A stretch of DNA of 64,000 nt from Rhodospirillales bacterium 69-11. Its GTDB lineage: Bacteria; Pseudomonadota; Alphaproteobacteria; Acetobacterales; Acetobacteraceae. The stretch spans positions 96,277 to 160,276 of the forward strand of contig MKTV01000032.1 in assembly GCA_001898425.1 (NCBI GenBank), written 5' to 3'. Of this stretch, positions 7,764-15,606 are shown piece by piece (position 1 is the stretch's first letter; each line of letters begins with the position of its first letter). The notes beneath the pieces were generated by a model. That model worked only from the letters and a program-made list of their open reading frames with translations, did no database searches and was not told the DNA's origin. The translations under genes and the position numbers were made by a program.

Positions 7764-8831
7764 ATGCAGTTCGCGATCGCGCTGCCCACCGCGGCTGACG
7801 CCTGGAAGGTCGTCCGCCGCGCCGAGGAACTGGGCTTCGCCGAGGCCTGGTTCTACGACACGCAGATGCTCTGCGCGGACTGCTTCGTCGCCATGGGCGC
7901 CGCCGCCGTCCAGACCTCCCGCATCCGGCTCGGCACCGGCGTGCTGATCCCGTCCAACCGCATCGCCCCGGTCACCGCCAACGCGTTCGCATCGCTCAAC
8001 CGTCTCGCCCCGGGTCGGATCGATTTCGGCGTCGGCACCGGCTTCACCGGCCGTCGCACCATGGGCCTCGGCGCCATGAAGCTCGCCGACATGGAAGAAT
8101 ACATCCGTGTCGTCATGGCGCTGCTGCGGAACGAGACCGTCGAGTACGAGATCGAGGGCGCCCGCAAGAAGATCGCCTTCCTCGACACCGAACTTGGCCT
8201 GATCGACACGCAGCATCCGGTTGGGCTGCACGTCTCCGCCTACGGGCCGAAAGCCCGCGCCCTCACCGCCCGGCTGGGCGCCGGCTGGGTGAATTTCGTC
8301 GGTGACGTCGCGGGCGGAACCGCGGCCATGTCGGCGATGCGGCAGAGCTGGGAGAAGGCCGGTCGCGATGCCGGCACCCTCACCGCGACCGCCTTCGCCC
8401 TCGGCTGCGTGCTGCAAGAGGGCGAGCCGCTCGACAGCCCGCGGGCCATCGCCCAGGCCGGCCCCCGCGCCTCCGTCCTGCTGCATCGCGCCGCGGACGA
8501 GGCGCTGTCCGGCCTTCCCAACACCTCCCCGGTCCCGGCCGAAGTGGCCGAGGCGGTGGCGGGCTATGTCGCGCTCTCCAGGTCCTTTCCCGCCGATGCG
8601 CCGTGGCTCGAGAACCATCGCAGCCACCTGATGGCGGTGCGCGAGAACGAGCGGCCCTTCATCACGCCGGACCTGATCCGCCTGACCACCTTCACCGGCA
8701 CCGAACCCGACTTGCTGGATCGCATCGCCGCCCTGCGTGATGCCGGCTACACGCAGTTCACCATCCAGCTCATCCCCGGCCAGGAACAGGCGATCGAGGA
8801 TTGGGGCCGGCTGATGCGGAAGTTCGGCTGA
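7764..8831 (+). CDS. LLM-class (luciferase-like) flavin/F420-dependent oxidoreductase
   Basis: A 355-residue TIM-barrel enzyme of the bacterial luciferase family. Visible signatures are AEELGFAEAWFYDTQ near residue 20, IRLGTGVLIPSNR near 52, GRIDFGVGTGF near 87 and LHVSAYGPKA near 154, in the order seen in methylene-H4MPT-reductase-like proteins. Such enzymes use FMN or F420 to oxidise or reduce small organic substrates. Cofactor and substrate cannot be fixed here. It is followed after 15 bases by a membrane-protein gene, so they may be one transcript. Confidence 0.85.
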   Translation: MQFAIALPTAADAWKVVRRAEELGFAEAWFYDTQMLCADCFVAMGAAAVQTSRIRLGTGVLIPSNRIAPVTANAFASLNRLAPGRIDFGVGTGFTGRRTMGLGAMKLADMEEYIRVVMALLRNETVEYEIEGARKKIAFLDTELGLIDTQHPVGLHVSAYGPKARALTARLGAGWVNFVGDVAGGTAAMSAMRQSWEKAGRDAGTLTATAFALGCVLQEGEPLDSPRAIAQAGPRASVLLHRAADEALSGLPNTSPVPAEVAEAVAGYVALSRSFPADAPWLENHRSHLMAVRENERPFITPDLIRLTTFTGTEPDLLDRIAALRDAGYTQFTIQLIPGQEQAIEDWGRLMRKFG

Positions 8832-8846
8832 ACCGGATCGGCCAGC

Positions 8847-9608
8847 ATGAGCTACGGCGCGCTCACGCTGGTCGTGCTGGGGGCTGGCTTCATCGGGGGC
8901 CTGCTGTCCTGGTTGGTCCGCCGCAAGGTGCGGGTGGAGACCCTGCGTCGCCACCACGAGATCGGCACCGCGGTTTCCATGCAGTTGGGCGTCGTGTTCG
9001 CGGTCCTGCTCGCCTTCGTGTTCAACGAAGTCTGGTCGGAATACCTGAGCGCGGCGCGCTCGATCGAGCACGAGGCCGCCAGCCTGCACACCATATCGCT
9101 GCTCGCCCAATCCTTGCCGCCGCCCCCGCGCGCCGCGATCGACGGCGCGATCAGCCGCTATGCCGAGAAGGTCGCGACGGAGGAATGGGTCACGATGACG
9201 CGGAACCACCACAGCGACGCCGCGCGCGACGCGCTGGTGGAGCTGTGGCGCGCGGTCATGCAGGCCCCGGCACCGACACCCGGCACTGCGGACACCCGCC
9301 CGCAGCTCCTCTCGCTGTTGGAGCGCGTACATGCCATGCGCGAGCTGCGGCTGACCACGGCGCGCACGGACGTACCCGGCGTGCTGTGGACGCTGCTGCT
9401 GTGCTTCACCGCGGCGATGGTGGGTGCGCTGCTCTGGTTCGGCGTGGAATACGTCTGGTCGCAGGTGGCCTTCGTGGCGGGATTCGTCGCCTGCCTCGCC
9501 TTCGCTCTGGCGCTCGTGCACATGCTGGACCGGCCGTTCGAGGGCGCACTGCGGATCGGCCCCGAACGGTTCGAGGCGGTGGCGAGGATGGTGGCGCACA
9601 CGCCCTGA
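8847..9608 (+). CDS. DUF4239 (bestrophin-like) membrane protein
   Basis: A 253-residue protein with two N-terminal membrane segments (about residues 4-24 and 45-65), a soluble middle rich in helix formers, and two C-terminal segments (about 180-200 and 205-228) ending in the family motif HMLDRPFEG. This layout and the PFEG ending fit the DUF4239/bestrophin-like group, whose function is not established. It starts 15 bases after the luciferase-like gene and ends 12 bases before the convergent GNAT gene. Confidence 0.75.
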   Translation: MSYGALTLVVLGAGFIGGLLSWLVRRKVRVETLRRHHEIGTAVSMQLGVVFAVLLAFVFNEVWSEYLSAARSIEHEAASLHTISLLAQSLPPPPRAAIDGAISRYAEKVATEEWVTMTRNHHSDAARDALVELWRAVMQAPAPTPGTADTRPQLLSLLERVHAMRELRLTTARTDVPGVLWTLLLCFTAAMVGALLWFGVEYVWSQVAFVAGFVACLAFALALVHMLDRPFEGALRIGPERFEAVARMVAHTP

Positions 9609-9620
9609 CCCCCGGCCGCC

Positions 9621-10199
9621 TCAGGCGGATCCGACAGCCGTCCGCTCCATGTAGCAGGCGTTCGGACCGTAGCCTTCGAGCTTGGCCCCGAGCGTCGCGC
9701 TCACCACCGGAAGGAAGCCCTGCCGCCGCCAGAATGGCGCCGACCCGCCCACCGCAACCAGCGCGAGCCGCGGATGGGTCGTCGCGGCGGCCAGTCGAGT
9801 GACGATGGCCCCGGCGGCGCCCAGGCCGCGGGCCGCGGGAAGCAGAGCGAGATCGTGCAGATAGAGGCAGTCCGCGGCGGACGGCAGCGCCCCGAGCAGC
9901 GTGTCGAGAGGCGGGATGGTGCCGGCGCGCCAGGGGTGGGCAAGGACGTAGCCGGTCGGGCGGCCGCCCACCTCCAGCAGGAAGGTGCCGGCCGGATACA
10001 GGTCACGCCGCTCCGCGAACACCGCCGGGGCCTCCGCAAGCGCCGGCGGGTGCACGGCGGCCGCGATCCGCACGACATCGGCCAGGTCGCCGGGACCCAT
10101 GGGCCGCCAGCACCACTGCGGGGCTGGGATTGGGTCTGGGGTCGGGTCCGGAACCGCGTCCGGGGCCAAGGTGGGGTCCGGGTCCGGGCGGGTGGTCAT
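9621..10199 (-). CDS. GNAT-family N-acetyltransferase
   Basis: A 192-residue protein. The GNAT core is residues 34-180: an N-terminal acceptor-side segment, YLHDLALLPAARGLGAAGAI (motif A, with the acetyl-CoA loop variant R-G-L-G-A-A-G) and PFWRRQGFLPV (motif B). The substrate is unknown. Residues 3-27 are a Pro/Asp repeat (DPDPT..DPTPDPIP) encoded by a low-complexity GGGTCC-type repeat. If that part is not translated, Met34 is the alternative start. The ribosome site before 10199 is weak. Confidence 0.75.
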   Translation of the reverse strand: MTTRPDPDPTLAPDAVPDPTPDPIPAPQWCWRPMGPGDLADVVRIAAAVHPPALAEAPAVFAERRDLYPAGTFLLEVGGRPTGYVLAHPWRAGTIPPLDTLLGALPSAADCLYLHDLALLPAARGLGAAGAIVTRLAAATTHPRLALVAVGGSAPFWRRQGFLPVVSATLGAKLEGYGPNACYMERTAVGSA

Positions 10200-10310
10200 C
10201 GGCAGGCCCGCCTGCCGCGCCAGCTCGGCGGCCGGGTACGCCAGGTTGTGACGGGCGCGCGACGAAACGGGACGTGCGTGCGGCCCGCGACCGCCTGTAG
10301 GGTCCGCCGC

Positions 10311-10472
10311 ATGCGTGCCATCACCCTTCCCCTCCTCATGCTGCCGCTCCTCCTCGGGGGCTGCGTCTACATCGACACGACCCCGGCCGCGCCGCCGCCG
10401 CCGAAATACTACTATGCGCCGCCCCCGCCGCCGCCGCCGCCAGCGCAGCCGCCTGTCCTGGCGCCGCGCTGA
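10311..10472 (+). CDS. Small proline-rich lipoprotein, 53 residues
   Basis: A short frame with a classic lipoprotein signal, LPLLLGGC, with Cys18 as the lipidated residue. The mature part is a Pro/Tyr-rich tail (KYYYA then nine prolines broken by Ala). It ends 3 bases before uppP, so the two are probably co-transcribed. No family assignment is possible; it resembles the short envelope lipoproteins common in this bacterial group. Confidence 0.6.
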   Translation: MRAITLPLLMLPLLLGGCVYIDTTPAAPPPPKYYYAPPPPPPPPAQPPVLAPR

Positions 10473-10475
10473 CCC

Positions 10476-11276
10476 ATGCACCCGCTCTGGCTGATCGCCC
10501 TGGTCCTCGGCCTGGTCGAGGGGCTGACCGAGTTCATCCCCGTCTCCTCCACCGCCCATCTGCTGCTGCTCGGGCAGGCGTTCGGCTTCCACTCCCCCGG
10601 TAACGCCTTCGCGGTGCTGATCCAGTTGGGCGCGGTGCTCGCGATCCTGCTGGTCTATGCCGGGAGGCTGCTGTCGGTGGCCGCCGCGCTGCCGCACGAT
10701 CCGGGGGCGCGGCGCTTCGTACTGGGTGTCGTGCTGGCCTTCCTGCCGGCCGCGGTCATCGGCGTGCTCGCGCATCGGCTGATCAAGACGGTGCTGTTCG
10801 AAACGCCCAGCCTGATCTGCGCCATGCTCATCCTGGGCGGGATCGTCCTGCTGTGGGTGGACCGTCGCGACCTTCGTCCGCGACACCACGATGCGACCCG
10901 ATTACCGCTCGGGTGCTACCTGGGAATCGGGCTGTTCCAGTGCCTCGCGCTGGTGCCGGGCGTCTCGCGGTCGGGCTCCACGATCGTGGGCGCGATGCTG
11001 CTGGGGGTGGAGAAGCGGGCCGCGGCGGAGTTCAGCTTCTTCCTCGCGCTGCCCACCATGGCAGGCGCCTTTACCTACGACCTGATGAAGAACCGCGACG
11101 TGCTGTCGATGGACGACGCCTGGATCATCGGGATCGGCTTCGCGGCGGCGTTCCTGGCCGCGGCGGTCGTGGTGCGGGGGCTGCTGGGCTTCGTCGGGCG
11201 GCACGGCTACGCGCCGTTCGCCTGGTGGCGAATCGGAGTCGGAGTCGTGGGCCTGGCGGGGCTGGCGTTCGGCTGA
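10476..11276 (+). CDS. uppP: Undecaprenyl-diphosphatase (BacA/UppP)
   Basis: A 266-residue integral membrane enzyme that recycles the peptidoglycan lipid carrier by removing a phosphate from undecaprenyl diphosphate on the periplasmic side. Both family signatures are present: [15 protein letters not shown] (residues 15-29, with the catalytic glutamates and Ser) and [17 protein letters not shown] (about 155-171, with the catalytic Arg). About eight hydrophobic segments are seen, and the length is normal for the family. It is preceded 3 bases upstream by the small lipoprotein gene. Confidence 0.96.
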   Translation: MHPLWLIALVLGLVEGLTEFIPVSSTAHLLLLGQAFGFHSPGNAFAVLIQLGAVLAILLVYAGRLLSVAAALPHDPGARRFVLGVVLAFLPAAVIGVLAHRLIKTVLFETPSLICAMLILGGIVLLWVDRRDLRPRHHDATRLPLGCYLGIGLFQCLALVPGVSRSGSTIVGAMLLGVEKRAAAEFSFFLALPTMAGAFTYDLMKNRDVLSMDDAWIIGIGFAAAFLAAAVVVRGLLGFVGRHGYAPFAWWRIGVGVVGLAGLAFG

Positions 11277-11332
11277 GAGCGGCGGGAGATCGGGCGGGAG
11301 GGGCGGACGCAAGAGCAGGCAAAGGTCCAAGA

Positions 11333-11377
11333 CCCCTCTGTGGTCCTACGTGCCTCTCCGTCTTCCTCCGTGTGAAT
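11333..11377. repeat. CTCCGTGG-type dispersed element, copy 1
   Basis: A run of degenerate CTCYGTG units (CCCCTCTGTGG, then TGCCTCTCCG, then TTCCTCCGTGTGAA) that matches the element at 41,579 in order and spacing. It fills the gap between uppP and kdgK with the 25-bp repeat described next. No gene is seen from 11,277 to 11,525. Confidence 0.45.
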
Positions 11378-11432
11378 CAAAGCTGCCGCAGGGCGGCACG
11401 AACCCCACCCCGTTCGCACCCTCTCCGACGCG

Positions 11433-11496
11433 GTCGCCTTTCCACGACCCAAGGCACGTCGCCTCTCCACGGCCCAAGGTACGTCGCCGTTCCAAG
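11433..11496. repeat. 25-bp tandem repeat, about 2.6 copies
   Basis: Units begin GTCGCCTTTCCACGACCCAA (11433), GTCGCCTCTCCACGGCCCAA (11458) and GTCGCCGTTCCAAG (11483). Two full 25-bp units differ at three positions. It lies just downstream of the stop of kdgK, which reads toward it on the minus strand. Confidence 0.7.
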
Positions 11497-11525
11497 ATGG
11501 CCGCTCGCCCGGCAGCCCTCCTCCC

Positions 11526-12452
11526 TCACCCCAGCGCGGCGCGCACCTCCGCCGCGGTCGGGATCGGCGCCACCGCGCCGTAGCCGCGGCACTTCAGGGC
11601 CGCCGCGACGCAGGCATAGCGCGTCGCGTCCTCCGGCCCGTCGCCGGCGAGCAGCCGCGCCATGAACGACCCGCAGAACGTATCCCCCGCCCCGGTCGCG
11701 TCCACCGCCTCCACGGTATGCGCCGGGATGCGCATCCGCGCCCCGTCCGCGGTCCCCAGCAACGCACCGTCGATCCCCATCTTCAGCACCACGATCCGGC
11801 AGCCGAGGCCCAGGTAGAAGTCGACCATCGCCTCGGGATCGGTGAGGCCGGTCAGCGTCGTGACGTCCTCCATGCCGGGGAACGCGACGTCGGCCTCGGC
11901 GATCGCGGCGTGCATCACCGCGGCGGCGCGGGCCGGCGGCCACAGGCGCGGGCGGTAGTTGGTGTCGTACGCAACCATCACCCCGGCCGCCCGCGCCACC
12001 GCTATCGCCGCGAACACCGCATCGCAGGCGGATTCGGAGATGCCCTGGCTGATCCCCGACACATAGAGCATGCGCGCCGCGCGGATCGCCGCCAGCGGAA
12101 GGTCCGCCGCGCGATAGTTCGCCGCGGCCGAGTTGGCGCGGTAGTGCAGGAAATGGTGCCCTGCCGCGTCATGGGTGACGAAATACACGCCAGTCAGGAA
12201 GCGTTCGTCGCGCAGCACCGTCGTGCAGTCCACACCCTCCCGCTCCCACAGCGCGATGAAGCTGTCGCCCGGCATGTCGCGCCCCAGCGCGGTGATCATG
12301 CCGACGCGCGCGCCCTGGCGGGCGGCGGCGATGGCAGCGTTGGAGGTATCGCCGCCATGCCCCTCGAGGAAGTGCCGGCTGCCGTCGGGCTCCGGCGGGA
12401 GTTGGGAGAACTCCAGCATCGGCTCGCCCATGCAGAGCAGCTCGACCGGCAT
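11526..12452 (-). CDS. kdgK: 2-dehydro-3-deoxygluconate kinase (PfkB/ribokinase family)
   Basis: A 308-residue sugar kinase. The N-terminal GGDTSNAAIAAARQGARVG is the substrate-binding signature, and VEAVDATGAGDTFCGSF (about residues 250-266) is PfkB signature 2, with the catalytic Asp in GAGD. It phosphorylates KDG to KDPG. The ATG at 12452 overlaps the TGA of the aldolase gene by one base (TGATG), so translation is coupled; a GTG one codon earlier is an alternative. Pairing with KDPG aldolase makes KDG kinase the most likely activity within the family. Confidence 0.88.
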   Translation of the reverse strand: MPVELLCMGEPMLEFSQLPPEPDGSRHFLEGHGGDTSNAAIAAARQGARVGMITALGRDMPGDSFIALWEREGVDCTTVLRDERFLTGVYFVTHDAAGHHFLHYRANSAAANYRAADLPLAAIRAARMLYVSGISQGISESACDAVFAAIAVARAAGVMVAYDTNYRPRLWPPARAAAVMHAAIAEADVAFPGMEDVTTLTGLTDPEAMVDFYLGLGCRIVVLKMGIDGALLGTADGARMRIPAHTVEAVDATGAGDTFCGSFMARLLAGDGPEDATRYACVAAALKCRGYGAVAPIPTAAEVRAALG

Positions 12453-13078
12453 CACGCCGCCCCCTGCACCGCCCGCGCGGCGGCCTCGATCGCGGCGCGG
12501 TCACCGGCGGCGATCCGCTTCTCGTCGACCAGGGCGCCGCCCATGCCGACGAACGCCGCTCCGGCCGCGAGGTAGGTCGTGAAATTGCCCGGATCGACGC
12601 CACCGGTCGGACAGAAGGCGACACCGGGCAGCACGCTCGCCAAGGCGCGGATGTGCCCCGGCCCGCCCACGGAGGATGCGGGAAACACCTTCACCACGTC
12701 GGCCCCTGCGGTGAGCGCCGCCCGCACCTCGGTCGGCGTGACCGCCCCCAGCATCAGCGCCGCGCCGGCCGCGCGACAGGGGGCCGCAAGCGTCGGATCG
12801 ACCCAGGGCGCCACCAGGAAGCGCGCGCCCGCGGCCAGGCACCGCTCCGCCGTCGCCGCATCGGGCACCGTGCCCGCACCGACCAGCAGATCCGGCTCCG
12901 CGGCCAGTTCCCGGATCAGCGCCGGCGCGTCCGGGATCGTCATCGTCAGCTCGAAGATGCGCAGCCCGGCCTCCCGCAGCCAGCGCACCGCGGTCGCCGC
13001 ATGCGCGGTCGTGTGGGTACGGATCACGGGGACCACACGGGCGGCCCGCAAGGTGGGGAGAAGCGGATGGTCGGTCAT
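12452..13078 (-). CDS. eda: 2-dehydro-3-deoxy-6-phosphogluconate aldolase
   Basis: A 208-residue class I aldolase. Lys130 in ADVVKVFPA is the Schiff-base lysine and Glu44 in IFELTM the catalytic Glu; VGAGTV near 66 and PTGGVDP near 157 complete the phosphate and substrate pocket. It splits KDPG into pyruvate and glyceraldehyde 3-phosphate. GGAGGA precedes the ATG at 13078. No 6-phosphogluconate dehydratase lies nearby, so the pair probably serves sugar-acid (KDG) breakdown rather than the glucose Entner-Doudoroff route. The toxin-antitoxin operon starts divergently 120 bases away. Confidence 0.93.
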   Translation of the reverse strand: MTDHPLLPTLRAARVVPVIRTHTTAHAATAVRWLREAGLRIFELTMTIPDAPALIRELAAEPDLLVGAGTVPDAATAERCLAAGARFLVAPWVDPTLAAPCRAAGAALMLGAVTPTEVRAALTAGADVVKVFPASSVGGPGHIRALASVLPGVAFCPTGGVDPGNFTTYLAAGAAFVGMGGALVDEKRIAAGDRAAIEAAARAVQGAA

Positions 13079-13198
13079 GGACGAGTCCTCCGCTGCGCAC
13101 GGAACCGGGTTCCCTGCGACGGCGCAAGTGTCCCGCGGTTTCCCTTGCATCTCTCCAGAACCGTTCTTACTTTCGTCTGAAACCGGAGAGTCAGCCGC

Positions 13199-13639
13199 AT
13201 GGTGCTGCCCCGTGAAGCCTACCCGGCCAGCCGCTACGATCCCTCCCCGCTCGTCGATCTCAGCCGAAAGGCGGAGCGGGAGCGGCTGAGCGCGTCCGCG
13301 ATCAAGGCGTTCCTGGCCCTCGCCCAGCGTTGGCGGCTGCGGGACGAAGATGCGCGCGCCTTGCTGGGCGGCATGTCGAACGGGGCCTGGTACGAGATGA
13401 AGAAGCAGCCCGACCGTGTGCTGGACGCCGACCGGCTGCTGCGGCTCTCGTACCTGATCGGCATCTTCAAGGCGCTGCATATCCTGCACGGGCCGGAGTT
13501 GGCCGACACCTGGGTGCGCCTGCCGAACGCCAACCGGATCTTCCGGGGCCAGGCGCCGCTCGCCTACATGATCGCGGGCGGTATCCCGGCGATGCAGATC
13601 GTCCGCCGCCTGCTGGACGCGCGGCGTGGCGGTTTCTGA
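13199..13639 (+). CDS. Xre/MbcA/ParS-type antitoxin
   Basis: A 146-residue protein. The N-terminal helical region (residues 22-70) is followed by a C-terminal MbcA/ParS/Xre toxin-binding domain: ADRLLRLSYLIGIFKALHIL, then WVRLPNANRIFRGQAPLAYM and GIPAMQIVRRLLDA. In this family the C-terminal domain covers the RES toxin active site and the N-terminal part binds the operon promoter. Its stop overlaps the toxin start by one base (TGATG). Autoregulation is expected from the family. CGGAGAG lies a few bases upstream of the ATG at 13199. Confidence 0.88.
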   Translation: MVLPREAYPASRYDPSPLVDLSRKAERERLSASAIKAFLALAQRWRLRDEDARALLGGMSNGAWYEMKKQPDRVLDADRLLRLSYLIGIFKALHILHGPELADTWVRLPNANRIFRGQAPLAYMIAGGIPAMQIVRRLLDARRGGF

Positions 13640-14337
13640 TGGACGAGACCCTTCCGCCCGTCACCCTGGTGCGCCAGTACGACACGCAGCGCCTGATCCC
13701 GTCGCAGTACAGCCTGCCGCAGGGCGCGTCCGTGCTGACGCTGCTGTCCGGGGAGGATGATGCGATGCTCGCGGACCTGTTCGACCTCGACAACGCGACC
13801 AACGACCGGCTCGCGGCCGAGAACGAACTCCTGCCGGGCATCGGGCTCTCCGAACTGGTGTTCGGCGTGCCGCATTTCCGCATCGTCAACGCGGCCTATT
13901 GCCACCCGCACCCGCTGGGCAGCCGCTTCAACGGGCCGGACCGTGGCGCCTGGTATGCCGGGTTCGCCCTGTCGACCGCCGTGGCCGAGGTGACGTTCCA
14001 CAAGACGCTGCATTTGCTGGAGATCGGCGTGCTGCGGGACAGCGTGACCTATGACGCGTATCTCGCGGACTTCTCGGCTGCGTTCCACGACCTTCGCCAG
14101 TCCCCTGCCTTCGCCGACTGCCTGGCGCCAGACAGCTACCTGGCCTCCCAGGCGCTCGCCGCCCGGCTCCTGGCGGAAGGTTCGCTCGGCGTCGTCTACC
14201 CGAGCACCCGGGATCCGGATGGAACGTGTCTTGCGTGCTTCCGGCCGGCGCTGGTGGGCAACGTGCGGAAGGACGGTACCTGGCGCTTCACCTGGCACGG
14301 GTCGGAGACTCCCATCGTGACACGAGAGACCGCATGA
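13639..14337 (+). CDS. RES-domain toxin (NAD+-degrading)
   Basis: A 232-residue RES-fold protein. The family pattern is seen as SRFNGPDRGAWYAGFALSTA (Arg and Tyr of the pocket), AVAEVTFHKT (the Glu) and GVVYPSTRDPDG (the Ser), the residues that give the R-E-S name. Studied members, such as MbcT, degrade NAD+ when not bound by their antitoxin. The start overlaps the antitoxin stop and the stop overlaps the next gene start (ATGA), so three genes are coupled. The length is normal and nothing suggests inactivation. Confidence 0.9.
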   Translation: MDETLPPVTLVRQYDTQRLIPSQYSLPQGASVLTLLSGEDDAMLADLFDLDNATNDRLAAENELLPGIGLSELVFGVPHFRIVNAAYCHPHPLGSRFNGPDRGAWYAGFALSTAVAEVTFHKTLHLLEIGVLRDSVTYDAYLADFSAAFHDLRQSPAFADCLAPDSYLASQALAARLLAEGSLGVVYPSTRDPDGTCLACFRPALVGNVRKDGTWRFTWHGSETPIVTRETA

Positions 14338-14675
14338 CGTCGATCGACCGGCTTCGCGCGATCTGTCTCGCGCTGCCCGAGGCGCAGGAAAAGGAAACGT
14401 GGGAGGCACCCACCTTCCGCGTCCGCGACAAGATCTTCGCCATGGTGCACCGGTTCGAGGGAAAGGCCTCCGTCTGGTGCAAGGCCCCGCCGGGCGTGCA
14501 GGCGATCCTGGTCGAGGCCGCGCCGGAGCGCTTCTTCCGACCGCCCTATGTCGGGTCGAAGGGCTGGATCGGCATCCGACTGGAGGCCCCGGTCGACTGG
14601 GAGGAACTCGCGGGGCTCATCCGTCGAAGCTGGAGCATGACCGCGCCCAAGCGCCTGCAGCGTGAGATCGGGTGA
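14334..14675 (+). CDS. MmcQ/YjbR family DNA-binding-like protein
   Basis: A 113-residue protein with the CyaY-like MmcQ/YjbR pattern: ICLALPEAQEKETWEAPTFR, DKIFAMV, VWCKAPPG and the C-terminal RRSWSMTAPKR. The YjbR fold resembles partners of DNA or iron-sulfur proteins; biochemical function is poorly known. The ATG overlaps the toxin stop by four bases, so it belongs to the toxin-antitoxin transcript. Whether it takes part in the toxin system or is only carried along is open. Confidence 0.85.
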   Translation: MTSIDRLRAICLALPEAQEKETWEAPTFRVRDKIFAMVHRFEGKASVWCKAPPGVQAILVEAAPERFFRPPYVGSKGWIGIRLEAPVDWEELAGLIRRSWSMTAPKRLQREIG

Positions 14676-14690
14676 GGCGAACATGCGCGG

Positions 14691-14718
14691 CACGGTCCGC
14701 CGGCGGACCCGGACCGTG
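14691..14718. terminator. Stem-loop between convergent genes
   Basis: An 8-bp perfect stem (CACGGTCC 14691-14698 with GGACCGTG 14711-14718) lies 16 bases past the MmcQ-like gene and 54 bases from the end of the convergent exported-protein gene. A run of 8-9 C follows near 14,744. Bidirectional termination is inferred. Confidence 0.5.
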
Positions 14719-14771
14719 TCGCCCCACGCTCGCCTCAGAACACCCCCCCCGGAGGTCGCCCCTCGGTTCGC

Positions 14772-15437
14772 CTATTGCGACTTCATCGGCTGACTCGGTG
14801 CATTCGAGGCAGGCGCGGCCCCTGTCGCGCCTGAGCTCCCCGCCGCAGGAATCTGCGTGCCGAAAGGCTGGGTCGGCCCTTGCGGCGCGGCCGCTGGGCT
14901 GGTGCCGCCGCTCCGGGCGGTCAGGTCCGTGATGCAGCGGCCAAACGCGTTGCTGATCGCGGTCGAGCCGTTCAGCGGCACCGTCCAGGGCGCCTCGTTC
15001 CCCTCGGGGAAGGACAGCGTCAACGACATCGCGCGGCGGAACTGCTCATCGAACGTCTGGATGGCCGCGCGTTCCATGGTCCAGCTCAGGGCGTGCTCAT
15101 TGCCGTGGGCCTGCATCGTCCAGGGCGCATCCAGGCCGATCTGCATCACCACCGGGACCTGCGTGTCCGCCGGGATGTTCCAACTCGGCTTGCTCGCCGA
15201 GAACAGCACCTCCGTGCCGCCGATCACGAAGCGCAGGGTGAAGCGGCGGCCATCCGGGTTGGTGTTGCCCACCCCGCAGACGTAGCGCCCGTCCTCTCCC
15301 CGTCCGCTGAACGCGTCCCAGCTTCCGACGTGGTAATAGGTGGCGAGTTCGGCCGCGCGCGGGGCAGCACTGCCCAGCACCCCGAAAGCCGCCCCGGCCG
15401 AGAGCGCCACGAGCGCCGTTCCGATCCGTTTCCGCAT
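14772..15437 (-). CDS. Exported protein of unknown function
   Basis: A 221-residue protein with a signal peptide (LVALSAGAAFGVLGSAAPRA, cut near residue 29). The mature domain (30-170) has two Cys (in YVCGVGN and FGRCITDL) that could form a disulfide bond, and a beta-rich pattern. The C-terminal 45 residues are low-complexity Ala/Pro/Gly/Ser. I recognise no named family. Divergent from the binding-protein gene at 15607 with a 169-base gap that should hold both promoters. Confidence 0.65.
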   Translation of the reverse strand: MRKRIGTALVALSAGAAFGVLGSAAPRAAELATYYHVGSWDAFSGRGEDGRYVCGVGNTNPDGRRFTLRFVIGGTEVLFSASKPSWNIPADTQVPVVMQIGLDAPWTMQAHGNEHALSWTMERAAIQTFDEQFRRAMSLTLSFPEGNEAPWTVPLNGSTAISNAFGRCITDLTARSGGTSPAAAPQGPTQPFGTQIPAAGSSGATGAAPASNAPSQPMKSQ

Positions 15438-15606
15438 TCGCGCTACCGTCCTCCTTTACGTTCGAGCGGTCGGCCCATGCCGTTCGGACGCGGCATCATT
15501 ACGGCAAATCGCCTCACGAGTGGGAGAGGCGCCGTCCGCACACCGCGGGACACCGCTGGCGACGATGTGATACCACGCATCCGCTTCGCCTGAGCTGGAG
15601 AGTTCC

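Noticed and set aside
7626..9599. 657-codon open frame on the minus strand
   Set aside because: It covers sodC, the luciferase-like gene and the DUF4239 gene, all with clear family motifs on the plus strand. The antisense translation is rich in His, Arg, Gln and Gly and has no domain pattern, as expected for the opposite strand of GC-rich genes.
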